In this document: one piece after another, positions 37,417 to 46,584 of the stretch
Layout: each line of letters opens with the position of its first letter
How positions within the stretch are numbered: position 1 is the stretch's first letter
Assembly (NCBI RefSeq): GCF_001677885.1
Contig: NZ_LOCQ01000060.1
Location: 1-64,000, forward strand
DNA from: Janthinobacterium psychrotolerans
GTDB taxonomy: Bacteria; Pseudomonadota; Gammaproteobacteria; Burkholderiales; Burkholderiaceae_D
Reading direction: 5' to 3'
Length of the DNA stretch: 64,000 bases
Made by a program: the position numbers and the translations under genes
The notes under the pieces: model-generated
Seen by the model: only the letters and a program-made list of their open reading frames with translations
Databases searched by the model: none
Told to the model about the DNA's origin: nothing

Positions 37417-38961
37417 ATGAAAGTGTCACACCGCCTGATCCTGCTGGTCGGCGCCGCCTTGCTGGCCATGGCCCTGCTGGGCGCCTACAGCCTGCGCACC
37501 CTGCACCAGACCATGCTGCATGAGCGCGAAGCGCAGATCGTCAATATGCTCAAGATGGGCGAACACCTGGTCGCGCACTACCATGCCGAGGAACTGGCCG
37601 GCCATCTCGCGCGCGATGAGGCGCAGTCCGCCGCCAAGGCCGCGCTGACCCAGCTGAACAACGAAGGCAAGAGCTACTACTGGGCGCGCCTGCCCAACGG
37701 CCTGAACCTGGTGCACCCGAATCCGAAAAATATCGGCGTCATCGCCCAGGGCGAGACCATGGACGGCCGGCCCGATGCGCAGGCCTATGTCGAGGCGCTG
37801 GCCCACAGCGAAGTGGGGCTGGTGTCGGTCAAAAGCCGGCGCGACGGCCAGCTGGTGGCGAAACTGAACGGCATCATCGCCTTCAAACCCTGGGGCTGGT
37901 GGATCGGCACGGGCTTTTTCGGCGACGATATCGAGCGCGTCTTCTGGCAGGCGGCGCTGCAATTCCTGTGGTTTTTCCTGGCCGCCCTGGTCCTGATGTC
38001 GGCGCTGGGCTGGCAGGTGATATTGCGCGTGCTCGGTGCGCTCGGCGGCGAGCCGGCCTATGCGGGGGAAGTCACGCGCCGCATCGCCGGGCGCGATCTG
38101 TCCGTGCCCGTCACCTTGCGGCGAGGCGACGGCGACAGCTTGCTGCACAGCATCGCCCGCATGCAGCAGGACCTGGCCGCCACCGTGCGCCAGGTGCAAG
38201 GCAATGCGGCGGCGATCGCCGCCGCCTCGCAGGAAATCGCCCAGGGCAACCTCGATCTGTCGGCGCGCACCGAAGCGCAGGCCAGCGCCCTGGAGCAGAC
38301 GGCCGCCTCGATGGAGGAACTGACCGGCACCGTCAGCCAGAACGCCGGCAACGCGCGCCAGGCCAGCAGTCTGGCTTCGGAGGCCACGCAACTGGCCGAG
38401 CGGGGCGGCGCGGTGGTGGCGCGCATGGTCGACACCATGGGCGCCATCGGCCAGTCGTCCAGCCGGATCGCCGACATCACGGGCCTGATCGACGCGATCG
38501 CCTTCCAGACCAATATCCTGGCCCTGAACGCGGCGGTGGAAGCGGCACGCGCCGGCGAGCAGGGACGCGGCTTTGCCGTGGTGGCCGGCGAAGTGCGCAA
38601 CCTGGCCCAGCGCTCGGCTGCCGCAGCAAAAGAAATCAAGGACCTGATCGGCCTGTCCGGCGCGCAGGTGGCGCAGGGTGGCGCGCTGGCCGGCGAAGCG
38701 GGCGAAGCCATGCGCCATGTGGTGGACGGCATCGCGAAAGTGAGCGCCTGCATGCGCGACATCAGCAGCGCCACGCATGAGCAAAGCACGGGCATCGCGC
38801 AAGTCAACCAGGCCATCATCGGCATGGACGATGTGACGCAGCAGAACGCGGCCCTGGTCGAACAGGCGGCGGCGGCCGCGCAGGCCATGCAGGATCAGGC
38901 GCGGCAGTTGGCGGAACTGGTGAGCTTGTTCAGGCTGGAGAGGCACGGTGGGCACGCTTGA
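37417..38961 (+). CDS. Methyl-accepting chemotaxis protein with periplasmic single Cache domain
   Basis: A 514-residue chemoreceptor: helix 1 (7-27), a periplasmic sCache-type domain (about 30-180, with [20 protein letters not shown] and [14 protein letters not shown]), helix 2 (about 185-207), a HAMP segment, and a signalling domain with the hairpin tip [40 protein letters not shown]. No CheB/CheR pentapeptide is visible at the C-terminus. It lies 100 bp after the galacturonate regulator in the same direction. It may be a chemoreceptor for galacturonate or another small acid, but ligand identity is inference from context. Confidence 0.9.
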   Translation: MKVSHRLILLVGAALLAMALLGAYSLRTLHQTMLHEREAQIVNMLKMGEHLVAHYHAEELAGHLARDEAQSAAKAALTQLNNEGKSYYWARLPNGLNLVHPNPKNIGVIAQGETMDGRPDAQAYVEALAHSEVGLVSVKSRRDGQLVAKLNGIIAFKPWGWWIGTGFFGDDIERVFWQAALQFLWFFLAALVLMSALGWQVILRVLGALGGEPAYAGEVTRRIAGRDLSVPVTLRRGDGDSLLHSIARMQQDLAATVRQVQGNAAAIAAASQEIAQGNLDLSARTEAQASALEQTAASMEELTGTVSQNAGNARQASSLASEATQLAERGGAVVARMVDTMGAIGQSSSRIADITGLIDAIAFQTNILALNAAVEAARAGEQGRGFAVVAGEVRNLAQRSAAAAKEIKDLIGLSGAQVAQGGALAGEAGEAMRHVVDGIAKVSACMRDISSATHEQSTGIAQVNQAIIGMDDVTQQNAALVEQAAAAAQAMQDQARQLAELVSLFRLERHGGHA

Positions 38962-39061
38962 TACAGTGCGTGCTTGTACCGATCACGACAAAATCGTAGA
39001 CTCAGCCCTGCCGAGCGTCAGCAATGACGCTCGCTTTCCATCAGGATTTTTCAGGAGCCCC

Positions 39062-39523
39062 ATGAGTCTTTATCATCTCGAATTGTTTGCTGATTATTTT
39101 CAGTTCCGTATCCAGGACGAGCGAGCCACGGACAAGCTCCCGGACGCCTGGACCAACGAGGCTGTCGAACGTCTTCTGGCCGTCGCACCCGGCGCCGTCG
39201 GTGTCGGCACGGTGCGCAACACGGATGTGCCGGTCACCATCGAGATCCTGGAAAGGGAGCCGGAATGTGATGCCGGAGATTTTGACCATATCGTCGAGTG
39301 CTCGATCGCGCTGGACAGCGGCGTGCTGGTCGCCGCCGGGACCACCGACTACCTGCCTGACGCGAAATGCATCGACGTCACGCCTGGCAGCTATCGGGTG
39401 CGCGTGTGTTTCGCGCAGCTCGACACGGTGTCGGACGATCAACTCGACGGCAGCGACCAGTATCATTTAAAGCTGTGGCCCGCTGCGCCCGGGCCGGTGA
39501 CCATCGTCAAGCAGCGCAGTTAG
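39062..39523 (+). CDS. 153-residue protein resembling the ComJ nuclease-inhibitor family
   Basis: AGGAG stands before ATG 39062; an upstream in-frame ATG at 38948 overlaps the receptor gene. The protein is soluble and acidic. The N-terminus LYHLELFADYFQFRIQDE followed by PDAWTNEAVERLLAVAPGAVGVGT, and the C-terminal GSYRVRVCFAQLDTVSDDQ...YHLKLWPA layout, resemble the Bacillus competence protein ComJ, which inhibits the NucA nuclease. The likeness is recalled by eye and not tested. No nuclease gene is adjacent. It is followed by a dispersed palindrome. Confidence 0.55.
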   Translation: MSLYHLELFADYFQFRIQDERATDKLPDAWTNEAVERLLAVAPGAVGVGTVRNTDVPVTIEILEREPECDAGDFDHIVECSIALDSGVLVAAGTTDYLPDAKCIDVTPGSYRVRVCFAQLDTVSDDQLDGSDQYHLKLWPAAPGPVTIVKQRS

Positions 39524-39531
39524 AAGAAGTG

Positions 39532-39562
39532 CCGGGGTCAGACCCGGCGGGTCTGACCCCGG
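39532..39562. repeat. GGGGTC palindrome, copy 1
   Basis: CCGGGGTCAGACCCG (39532-39546) and its exact reverse complement CGGGTCTGACCCCGG (39548-39562) are separated by one base. It begins eight bases after the stop codon of the ComJ-like gene. A related palindrome is found at 61657-61683. Confidence 0.8.
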
Positions 39563-39611
39563 GGCTTGCTTCAGGGGTATGAAAAGATGCTGGCGGCACG
39601 ACCGCGTATGG

Positions 39612-40826
39612 TTAGCCTAATTCTGGCGAGTAAGCGTGCACTTCCACCGGCTGGCCGTGGGCATCGAACTTCAGCGCCACCGACAAGTTGGTCACGCCGA
39701 TCGTCGCCAGCGCATCGCACACATCGTTGACTTCGTCCTGCAGGTCGGCCGCCAGGTCCAGCGGCTTGTCGGCGCCGTGCAGCACGTCGCCGCTGGCGGC
39801 GTAGACATTTACGCGCAACAGCAGTTCGCCATGCTCGTCGGCCGGGCCGACCACCACCGACACGTCGCCAGCGTCGAGCTTGTTTTCCGCCAGCGCATGG
39901 TTGATGCCCGACATCATTTGCAGCATCGCGTATTCGGCCATGCCTTGTTCCTTGCCGCCGTGGAACAGGTCCTGGTACAGGAAACTCACTTCCAGTGGCT
40001 TGCCGGCCGGCGCCAGGCAGCGCTTGACCAGTTCGCCGACCTTGGCCGTCCATTGCTGGTAGCGTTCCATGCGCGCGTCGAACCAGGCGTCGAGCGCCGC
40101 TTCGTCTTTCGGTTCGGCATAGAAGGGGTCGTCGGCGCGCTTGAGGGCAAAGCCCAGCAGGAAGCGCAGCTCGACGGCGGTGTCGTCGGCGCCGAATGCG
40201 GTGGCGCTCCAGCCGGCGATGCTGCGTTCGAGGCCGGCGGCGATCACGATCTTCTTGTCCGTCATCGAGGTGTAGGCGTCGCGCACCATTTCGTGCAGGT
40301 GGCTGTAGGTGATGTTGTCGATTTCGTCGAGGTCGTAGGCGTGGCTCATCAGCACGACCTTGGCCCTGGCGCTTTCCAGCTCCGAGTCCTGGAAACTCTT
40401 TACCAGCGCTTCGAACGCTTCCTGGTCCTGGAAGCCGTCCGCTTCCTTCAGGCCGCCCGTGCTCTGCACCAGCAGCGGCACCACGAAGGCGTTGATTTCC
40501 ATCGCCGGCGCATTGTCGCGGCGAATGACCACCACCGACGAGGCTTCCTCGATCTGGCTGCGCAGGTATTGATAGGCGCCCAGGTCTTCGTATTTGGCGC
40601 GTTCGATGGCGTCGTACAGCACTTCATCTTTCTTCTGGTTCAGGCTTTTGCGTATCAATCGGCCGAATTCGACGGCCTGCTCGGCCAGCACCGTGCCCTG
40701 CGATTCGCTGTCTTCCTGTTCCGCCAGGTTCAGCGCCATCGTGCTCAGCATGCGCGCGACGGCTTCATCCTTGTCTTCGGGCGAGTTGGACGATTTGCGG
40801 GGGGCAGGGCGCTTGTTCTTGGGCAT
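39612..40826 (-). CDS. DUF2863 family protein
   Basis: A 404-residue soluble protein without signal peptide. A lysine-rich start (MPKNKRPAPRKSS) is followed by LAEQAVEFGRLIRKSLNQKKDEVLYDAIERAKYED and SSVVVIRRDNAPAMEINAFVVPLLVQS, stretches I recognise from the betaproteobacterial DUF2863 family. No catalytic motif is evident and the function is unknown. It stands alone, separated by hairpins from the HDOD gene downstream on the map. Confidence 0.8.
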   Translation of the reverse strand: MPKNKRPAPRKSSNSPEDKDEAVARMLSTMALNLAEQEDSESQGTVLAEQAVEFGRLIRKSLNQKKDEVLYDAIERAKYEDLGAYQYLRSQIEEASSVVVIRRDNAPAMEINAFVVPLLVQSTGGLKEADGFQDQEAFEALVKSFQDSELESARAKVVLMSHAYDLDEIDNITYSHLHEMVRDAYTSMTDKKIVIAAGLERSIAGWSATAFGADDTAVELRFLLGFALKRADDPFYAEPKDEAALDAWFDARMERYQQWTAKVGELVKRCLAPAGKPLEVSFLYQDLFHGGKEQGMAEYAMLQMMSGINHALAENKLDAGDVSVVVGPADEHGELLLRVNVYAASGDVLHGADKPLDLAADLQDEVNDVCDALATIGVTNLSVALKFDAHGQPVEVHAYSPELG

Positions 40827-40854
40827 GGTGAGTATATGAATTGAAGTGAAATGG

Positions 40855-40885
40855 AAAAGGGCGCAAGGTCAACAACCTGGCGCCC
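40855..40885 (-). terminator. Hairpin in the HDOD-DUF2863 gap, probably a terminator of the upstream-strand HDOD gene or bidirectional
   Basis: GGGCGCAAGGT (40859-40869) pairs with ACCTGGCGCCC (40875-40885), one mismatch, 5-nt loop. On the minus strand it is followed by TTTTCC. The minus-strand HDOD gene ends at 40912, 27 bases before it. Confidence 0.65.
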
Positions 40886-40911
40886 ATTGCGATGATACAG
40901 GTCGCGGCAGC

Positions 40912-41790
40912 TTAGTGATCGGTGTCGAACATTTCATGCAGCTCGTCGAGCAGGTCGGCCGTTTCCTCGGCCGACAGGCCCAGGTGCTGGCAGGCCAGTT
41001 CGCCGCCCTTGTCCCATTCGAGTGAGCTGCTGTTGCCATGGTAGCGCTGTATGCCTTTTTCGGCCAGCAGCGACAGCGCGATCAGCGACCGGATGGCGTC
41101 GTCGGTGGAAGGATCGCCCAGCACGTTGTAGTCGTGGTGGTGCAAGATGGCCCAGGCCACGTCCGAGGACAAGCCCCAGTTACGCGCCAGCAAGCAGCCG
41201 ATGGCCGCATGGTTGGTCTGGTGGCGCGCGTCTTCCACCGCCGTGAAATTGTTGTGCGCGTCGTTGGCGGCCGCCGCGTAGGTGTTGACGTAATCGGGAA
41301 AGCGGTTCATCAGCAGCGGCACGCCGATATCGCAGAACAGGCCGAAAGTGTGGGCGATATCGGGCGGGGCGATGCGCAGCTTGCGCGAGGTAAATACCAC
41401 GGCGCGCGCGCGCTTGGCCGACACATCCCAGAAATTGTTCAGTTCCACGCCTTCGGCTTCCAGCGCCTGGCGTGCCAGCAAGCCCGTCATCAGGGCGCCG
41501 CACTGGTTGATGCCGAGGAAATTGATGCCTTGCTCGACCGATTTGGCCTTGCGCGCCGCGCCATAGAACGGCGAATTGGCCAGCTTTAACAAAGCGCCCG
41601 ACATGCCGACATCGTCGCCGATAATGCGCGCGATCCTGCGAGGCGATGGATCGGGCTCGGCCAGTTCGCGCTGCAGGTCGACCAGCAGGCTGGGGCGCGG
41701 TGGAATCCGGATGGACTTCATCAATGCCTCGACCGGATCGCCTTGCAGGGCCTTGGCTGGCTCGGCCACTTTCAATGCTGCTCTCTTCAT
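40912..41790 (-). CDS. HDOD-domain signalling protein
   Basis: A 292-residue cytoplasmic protein whose whole length is an HDOD domain: IPPRPSLLVDLQRELAEPDPSPRRIARII at the N-terminus, MSGALLKLANSPFYGAARKAKSVEQGINFLG, and NHAAIGCLLARNWGLSSDVAWAILHHHDY. It is related to HD phosphohydrolases but without the full metal-binding HD set. HDOD proteins act in signal transduction, often beside cyclic-di-GMP or chemotaxis systems; no enzymatic activity is established. It is divergent from the 3-methyladenine glycosylase gene across a 225-bp gap with no other feature. Confidence 0.88.
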   Translation of the reverse strand: MKRAALKVAEPAKALQGDPVEALMKSIRIPPRPSLLVDLQRELAEPDPSPRRIARIIGDDVGMSGALLKLANSPFYGAARKAKSVEQGINFLGINQCGALMTGLLARQALEAEGVELNNFWDVSAKRARAVVFTSRKLRIAPPDIAHTFGLFCDIGVPLLMNRFPDYVNTYAAAANDAHNNFTAVEDARHQTNHAAIGCLLARNWGLSSDVAWAILHHHDYNVLGDPSTDDAIRSLIALSLLAEKGIQRYHGNSSSLEWDKGGELACQHLGLSAEETADLLDELHEMFDTDH

Positions 41791-42015
41791 GTCGTCACTA
41801 TCGCTGGTTGCTCTGTCGCCAACGATTATCGCTGTTTATCGCAAGCAATGGTTCAGAACTGTCCCTGTTTATGACAAAAAACGCGAATTCTTTCGTAAGC
41901 CCGATGGTGGCTGGTGCTTTTCTGGCGTCAACAGCGCGCATTTTGATGGCATTAGCTGCAAGTTTTATATGTTTTCAAGAAACGTGCGCGCCGTGCCGCG
42001 CGCTACAATCAGTGC

Positions 42016-42588
42016 ATGAAAAACATGCTTGCAGAGATCGACTTCGCCCAGGACTCCAGCGTGGTGGCGCGCCAGCTGATCGGCGTGACGGTACTGGTTG
42101 ACGGTGTCGGCGTGCGCATCGTGGAAACCGAGGCCTATGACCGGCTCGATCCGGCCTCGCACACGTTCGGCGGCAAGACGCCGCGCAATGCGTCCATGTT
42201 TGGCCCGCCCGCACACGCCTATGTCTACCGTTCCTATGGCATCCACTGGTGCCTCAATTTTGTGTGCCGTGAGGCCGACCATGGCGCCGGCGTGCTGATC
42301 CGCGCCATCGAACCGCTGTTCGGCCTGGACGTGATGCGCGCGCGGCGTGGTGCCGCCGATAAGCGACTGCTGTGTTCGGGGCCGGGCAAGGTCTGCCAGG
42401 CGCTCGGTGTCACGCATGCGCACAACGGCTTGCCGCTGGGCGCGCCGCCGTTCGTGCTGCTGCCCCGTGAAGACGAGGTGGCGGTGCTGGCCGGCCCCCG
42501 CATCGGCATCTCGAAGGCGATGGAGGTGCCGTGGCGGTTTGTCGAAGCCGGCTCGACGTTTTTGAGCAAGCCGATGCGGATGGTCTAG
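42016..42588 (+). CDS. DNA-3-methyladenine glycosylase, AAG/MPG type
   Basis: A 190-residue alkyladenine DNA glycosylase. RQLIGVTVLVDGVGVRIVETEAYDRLDPASHTFGGKTPRNASMFG contains the catalytic glutamate (ETEAY) and the base-flipping region; AYVYRSYGIHWCLN is the second family block, and CSGPGKVCQALGV the third. It removes 3-methyladenine, 7-methylguanine and related lesions. It ends four bases before the convergent chemoreceptor gene. Confidence 0.94.
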   Translation: MKNMLAEIDFAQDSSVVARQLIGVTVLVDGVGVRIVETEAYDRLDPASHTFGGKTPRNASMFGPPAHAYVYRSYGIHWCLNFVCREADHGAGVLIRAIEPLFGLDVMRARRGAADKRLLCSGPGKVCQALGVTHAHNGLPLGAPPFVLLPREDEVAVLAGPRIGISKAMEVPWRFVEAGSTFLSKPMRMV

Positions 42589-42592
42589 GCTG

Positions 42593-44275
42593 CTAGGCGC
42601 TGCGCCGGCGCGCTGGCGGGGTTTTGCCGCGCAGCGGACTGCGTGCGGCGCGCCGCTCGGCCGAAGTGGGCGAGATGGCCGGCTCCTGGAACGCTTGCAC
42701 GGCGACCACCGCGCTTGACGCCGCCCGAGGCTGGTCCAAGGTAAATACGGCCACCGCCGCCGACAGAGTCACGGCCTGCTCCTGCAGGCTGGCCGCTGCC
42801 GCGGCCGCCTGTTCCACCAGCGCCGCATTTTGCTGGGTCACATCATCCATCTGCGCCACCGCCAGATTCACCTCGCTGATGCCGGTCGCCTGTTCGGCGC
42901 TGGCCTGCTCCACGCGCTGGATGATGTCGTTGACCTGCCGCACCGAGGCGACGATGGCGCCCATGCTGTCGCCGGCCTGCTGCACCGCCACGCTGCCGCC
43001 GTCGATGGTGGCCACCGAGGTGGCGATCAGAGTCTTGATTTCTTTCGCCGCCTGCGCCGAGCGGTGCGCCAGGGTGCGCACTTCGGCGGCCACCACGGCA
43101 AAACCACGGCCCTGTTCGCCCGCGCGCGCCGCTTCCACCGCCGCGTTCAGCGCCAGGATATTGGTCTGGAACGACAGGCCGTCGATGACGCCGATAATGT
43201 CGACGATCTGGCGCGAATTGCCGCGGATGGTGGCCATGGTGGCGACCGCCTGCTGCATCGCCGCGCCGCCCTGTACCGCCAGGTTCGAGGCTTGCGCCGC
43301 CAGTTCGCAGGCGCGGCGCGCATTGCCGGCATTGCCGTTGACCGCTTCGGTCAAGGTGGCCATGGCGCTCGAGGTTTCTTCCAGCGAGCTGGCCTGCATT
43401 TCGGTGCGCGACGACAAGTCCATATTGCCGGTGGCGATCTCGCGCGAGGCCGTATCGATCGACTGCACGGACGACAAAATGGTGCGCAAAGTCTGGTTCA
43501 ACTTGGCGATGCACTGGTCCAGCACGCGCGAGGTGGCGGCGATCTCGTCGCTGCCCTGCTTCGGTTTGCCGGCGGTGAGCTTGCCCGCTGCCAGTTGCCG
43601 CACCGCCTCGGCGATACCGTGTATTTCCTGCAGCATGGCGCGCCGCACCAGCATCGTCACCACCACCGAGGCGCAAATCGACAGCAGCACGGTGGTCAGC
43701 AGGGTCCAGCCCAGGCTGTGGAATTGCTTGACAGCTGCCGCATGCGCCCCGGTGCCGAGCGTCGTTTCCAGCGCCGCCAGTTTCCCCAATTGGGCATTGA
43801 GCTGGCCGAACTGGCTTTCCGCCTTGATCATGGAATTGGCGGCGATCGACAGATCCATCTGCGCCATTTCCATGGTTTCCAGCACCGCCTTGCGGTAGGC
43901 GCCCAGGGCGCCGCTGGCGCCGTCGACCATCGCCAGCTCCGCGCCGCTGGAGGTGGCGCGCAGGGTTGCCAGTTGCCGCGCGATATCGCCGTGGCGCTGC
44001 TTGATCTGTCCTTCCAGCGCATCGAGGCGGGCCTTGGCAAAGCTGCCATTGGTCCACGACAGCAGCTGGTACATATTGCTGTGCGCATAGCGCACGTCAC
44101 CGGCCACGTCCAAGGCCGCCTTCAGGTGCGCCATGCGCACCTGCACCATGTTTTCCATCGAGGCGTTCTGCCGCACCATGCCGTACCAGGCGCTGGCCGA
44201 ACTCAAGACCAGCAACAGCAGCACCAGGGTGGGCGCCAGCAACAGCTTGGGGCCGATGCGTAATTTGTCGAGCAT
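42593..44275 (-). CDS. Methyl-accepting chemotaxis protein with four-helix-type periplasmic domain
   Basis: A 560-residue receptor: helix 1 (12-32), an all-helical periplasmic domain (33-190, no Cache motif), helix 2 (190-212), HAMP, and a signalling domain with the tip [48 protein letters not shown]. The C-terminus is an arginine-rich tail ending RRSA, not a CheR-docking pentapeptide. It lies 54 bases downstream of a gene for a secreted Cache-only protein on the same strand, so the two are likely co-transcribed and that protein may present ligand to this receptor. Confidence 0.9.
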   Translation of the reverse strand: MLDKLRIGPKLLLAPTLVLLLLVLSSASAWYGMVRQNASMENMVQVRMAHLKAALDVAGDVRYAHSNMYQLLSWTNGSFAKARLDALEGQIKQRHGDIARQLATLRATSSGAELAMVDGASGALGAYRKAVLETMEMAQMDLSIAANSMIKAESQFGQLNAQLGKLAALETTLGTGAHAAAVKQFHSLGWTLLTTVLLSICASVVVTMLVRRAMLQEIHGIAEAVRQLAAGKLTAGKPKQGSDEIAATSRVLDQCIAKLNQTLRTILSSVQSIDTASREIATGNMDLSSRTEMQASSLEETSSAMATLTEAVNGNAGNARRACELAAQASNLAVQGGAAMQQAVATMATIRGNSRQIVDIIGVIDGLSFQTNILALNAAVEAARAGEQGRGFAVVAAEVRTLAHRSAQAAKEIKTLIATSVATIDGGSVAVQQAGDSMGAIVASVRQVNDIIQRVEQASAEQATGISEVNLAVAQMDDVTQQNAALVEQAAAAAASLQEQAVTLSAAVAVFTLDQPRAASSAVVAVQAFQEPAISPTSAERRAARSPLRGKTPPARRRSA

Positions 44276-44329
44276 ATGTCCTCCTGCCTGTGGATGGAAG
44301 CCGGGCCAGCCGGGCCGGCCCGCCGCTGT

Positions 44330-44791
44330 CTATTTCTTGTAAATTCCCGCTTCGAGCACCACGTCGTTGACGCGCAGGATATAGGTGGTCTTCGGTTCGA
44401 TCCTGCCGCTGACCGGATTTTTATACTGGTAATCGACCCAGCCCTTGCCCTGTTTTTGCGCCAGCTCGATGATTTCACGGCGGTATTTCTTGCCGTTCGC
44501 ATCGGGCACGTCCGTCAGGTCCTTGCCGACGATGGACGGGTTGATCGGATGGGCCAGCACGATGCCGGTCCTGATGTCGCGCATGTCCACATACAGCTCG
44601 CCCTGCACGAATTCGGGGTCCTTGGCGCCGAGCTTTTTCATCATCTCTTTCTCGCCATGCTGCTTGATAAAGGCGGCGCCTTTTTCCGCCATGGCAATCG
44701 CATCCCTGGCGGTCGGCTCCACGGCGGCGCTGGCCTGGCCGGCACAGGCAAACAGCAGGCACAGCGCGGTGCCGGTCAATATACGTTTCAT
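44330..44791 (-). CDS. Secreted single-Cache-domain protein
   Basis: A 153-residue protein with a cleavable signal peptide (MKRILTGTALCLLFACAGQASA) and then only a Cache domain: AIAMAEKGAAFIKQHGEKEMMKKL, GELYVDMRDIRTGIVLAHPINPSIVGKDLTDVPDANGK, and KGWVDYQYKNPVSGRIEPKTTYILRV. The same domain is usually the sensor half of chemoreceptors; here it is free in the periplasm. AAGGA precedes ATG 44791; longer in-frame starts lack one. It is the first gene of a pair with the chemoreceptor at 42593-44275. Confidence 0.88.
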   Translation of the reverse strand: MKRILTGTALCLLFACAGQASAAVEPTARDAIAMAEKGAAFIKQHGEKEMMKKLGAKDPEFVQGELYVDMRDIRTGIVLAHPINPSIVGKDLTDVPDANGKKYRREIIELAQKQGKGWVDYQYKNPVSGRIEPKTTYILRVNDVVLEAGIYKK

Positions 44792-45072
44792 GATGGGTCC
44801 TTTGATCAAGTGATGGGAAGTTGCCAAACCGTAATTTACTGTTTGTCGCCGCCTCTGAAATTGCGATAGCACAAGTTTTTCATTGCCTGAATGCAGGTTT
44901 ATTGACGGCAACAAGGGATGGTGCGAGATATTGATTCAGCGTAATTTCGTGCTGAAAAAGCAAGACGCTTTCGGTGACATGGCCATGGTTTTCATCGGCC
45001 GCCACAGGCGTGCCGGGCCATCCGGTAAAATGATGGCCTGCACAGCGGCAATGATCAACTCCAAGGAAGAAT

Positions 45073-45921
45073 ATGAAACTCGTTCGTTATGGTCGTCCCG
45101 GCAAGGAAAAACCTGGCCTGATCGATGAAGAAGGCAAACTGCGCGACCTGTCCGGCGTGATCGCCGATATCGATGGCGCGCAACTGTCCGACAAGGCGCT
45201 GCGCAAGCTGGCCAGGCTCGACGAAAAAACGCTGCCGCTGGTACGCGGCAATCCGCGCTTCGGCGTGCCGGTCGCCAAAGTGGGCAAATTCATCGGCATC
45301 GGCCTGAACTACGCCGACCACGCGGCCGAATCGAATATGCCGATTCCGGCCGAACCGATCGTGTTCATGAAGGCGATCACCTGCCTGAACGGCCCGGACG
45401 ACGCCGTGGTGCTGCCGAAGGGCTCCAAAAAGACGGACTGGGAAGTCGAGCTGGGTGTGATCATCGGCACGCGCGCGCAATACGTGAGCGAAGAAGATGC
45501 GCTCCAACACGTGGCCGGTTATTGCGTCGTCAATGATATTTCCGAGCGCTCCTACCAGCTCGAACGCGGCGGCACCTGGGACAAGGGCAAGGGCTGCGAC
45601 ACCTTCGGCCCGGTCGGCCCATGGCTGGTCACGCGCGACGAAGTGATCGACGAGCAGGACCTGGACCTGTACCTGGAAGTAAACGGCAAGCGCATGCAGA
45701 CCGGCAACACGCAAACCATGATCTTCACGGTCGCGCAAATCGTCAGCTATCTGTCGCAATTCATGACACTGGAACCGGGCGACGTGATCGCCACCGGCAC
45801 GCCGCCGGGCGTGGGCCAGGGCCGCAAGCCGCAGCGCTTCCTGAAAAAAGGCGACACCATGCGCCTGGGCATCGCCGGCCTGGGCGAGCAGCAACAGGAC
45901 GTCATCGCCTGGACCGCCTGA
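45073..45921 (+). CDS. Fumarylacetoacetate hydrolase family protein (ureidoglycolate lyase/diketo-acid hydrolase-like)
   Basis: A 282-residue FAH-fold enzyme. Metal and catalytic motifs: FIGIGLNYADHAAESN, PIVFMKAITCLNGPDD, DWEVELGVIIG (two acidic ligands), GYCVVNDISERSYQ, GPWLVTRDEV and GDVIATGTPPGVG. Members hydrolyse C-C bonds of beta-diketo acids or split ureidoglycolate; the sequence is closest by eye to the 2,4-diketo-3-deoxy-sugar-acid hydrolase group. AAGGAAG precedes the ATG. The stop overlaps the next gene by one base, TGATG, so they are coupled. Exact substrate unknown. Confidence 0.85.
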   Translation: MKLVRYGRPGKEKPGLIDEEGKLRDLSGVIADIDGAQLSDKALRKLARLDEKTLPLVRGNPRFGVPVAKVGKFIGIGLNYADHAAESNMPIPAEPIVFMKAITCLNGPDDAVVLPKGSKKTDWEVELGVIIGTRAQYVSEEDALQHVAGYCVVNDISERSYQLERGGTWDKGKGCDTFGPVGPWLVTRDEVIDEQDLDLYLEVNGKRMQTGNTQTMIFTVAQIVSYLSQFMTLEPGDVIATGTPPGVGQGRKPQRFLKKGDTMRLGIAGLGEQQQDVIAWTA

Positions 45922-46484
45922 TGCCCGGTGTCGAGCTCGACCGTCTGCCGCCGCTGCCTGCCGACCAGCTCGACGCCCGGCAGCGCGCGGCCGCGCAAGC
46001 GATCATGGCCGGTCCGCGCGGGGCGCTGTACGGCCCCTTCGTGCCGCTGATCCGCAGCCCGGAACTGATGGACGCGGCGCAGCGCATGGGAGAGTATTTG
46101 CGCTACCGCAGCGCCATCGGCACGCGCCTGTCCGAGCTGGCCATCCTGGTGACGGCGCGGCAGTGGGACCAGCAGGTCGAGTGGGCCATCCACGCGCCGC
46201 TGGCGGCGCAGAACGGCATTGCGCCGGCCGCCATCGACGCCATCGCCCAGCGCCGCGCACCCGATGCCTTGCTGGAAGACGAGCAGGCCGTGCATGATTT
46301 CTGCATCGAATTGCAGCAGAACAAGCGTGTCAGCGACGCCACCTATGCGCGCGCGCTGGCGCTGTTCGGCGAGCACGGCGTGGTCGACCTGATGGGCATC
46401 AACGGCTACTACACCTTCCTGGCGATGGTGATGAACGGGGCCCAGACGGCGGTGCCGCCCTTGAACGTGACGCCGCTACCGTAG
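45921..46484 (+). CDS. Carboxymuconolactone decarboxylase family protein
   Basis: A 187-residue AhpD/CMD-fold protein. LRYRSAIGTRLSELAILVTARQWDQQVEWAIHAPLAAQNGI is the family core; the typical CxxC redox pair is replaced, so a peroxidase role like AhpD is unlikely. It begins at 45921 within the stop of the FAH-family gene. The pair probably acts on successive steps of one ring- or sugar-acid degradation route, which cannot be named here. Confidence 0.85.
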   Translation: MPGVELDRLPPLPADQLDARQRAAAQAIMAGPRGALYGPFVPLIRSPELMDAAQRMGEYLRYRSAIGTRLSELAILVTARQWDQQVEWAIHAPLAAQNGIAPAAIDAIAQRRAPDALLEDEQAVHDFCIELQQNKRVSDATYARALALFGEHGVVDLMGINGYYTFLAMVMNGAQTAVPPLNVTPLP

Positions 46485-46584
46485 CAGCTCGCGGGTGCCG
46501 GGCCCGGATGATGGACAAACTGTAATTTTTGCGAGTGTTGCGCAATATATACTTTATTTTCCATCATCCATTGCTTGACCGACC

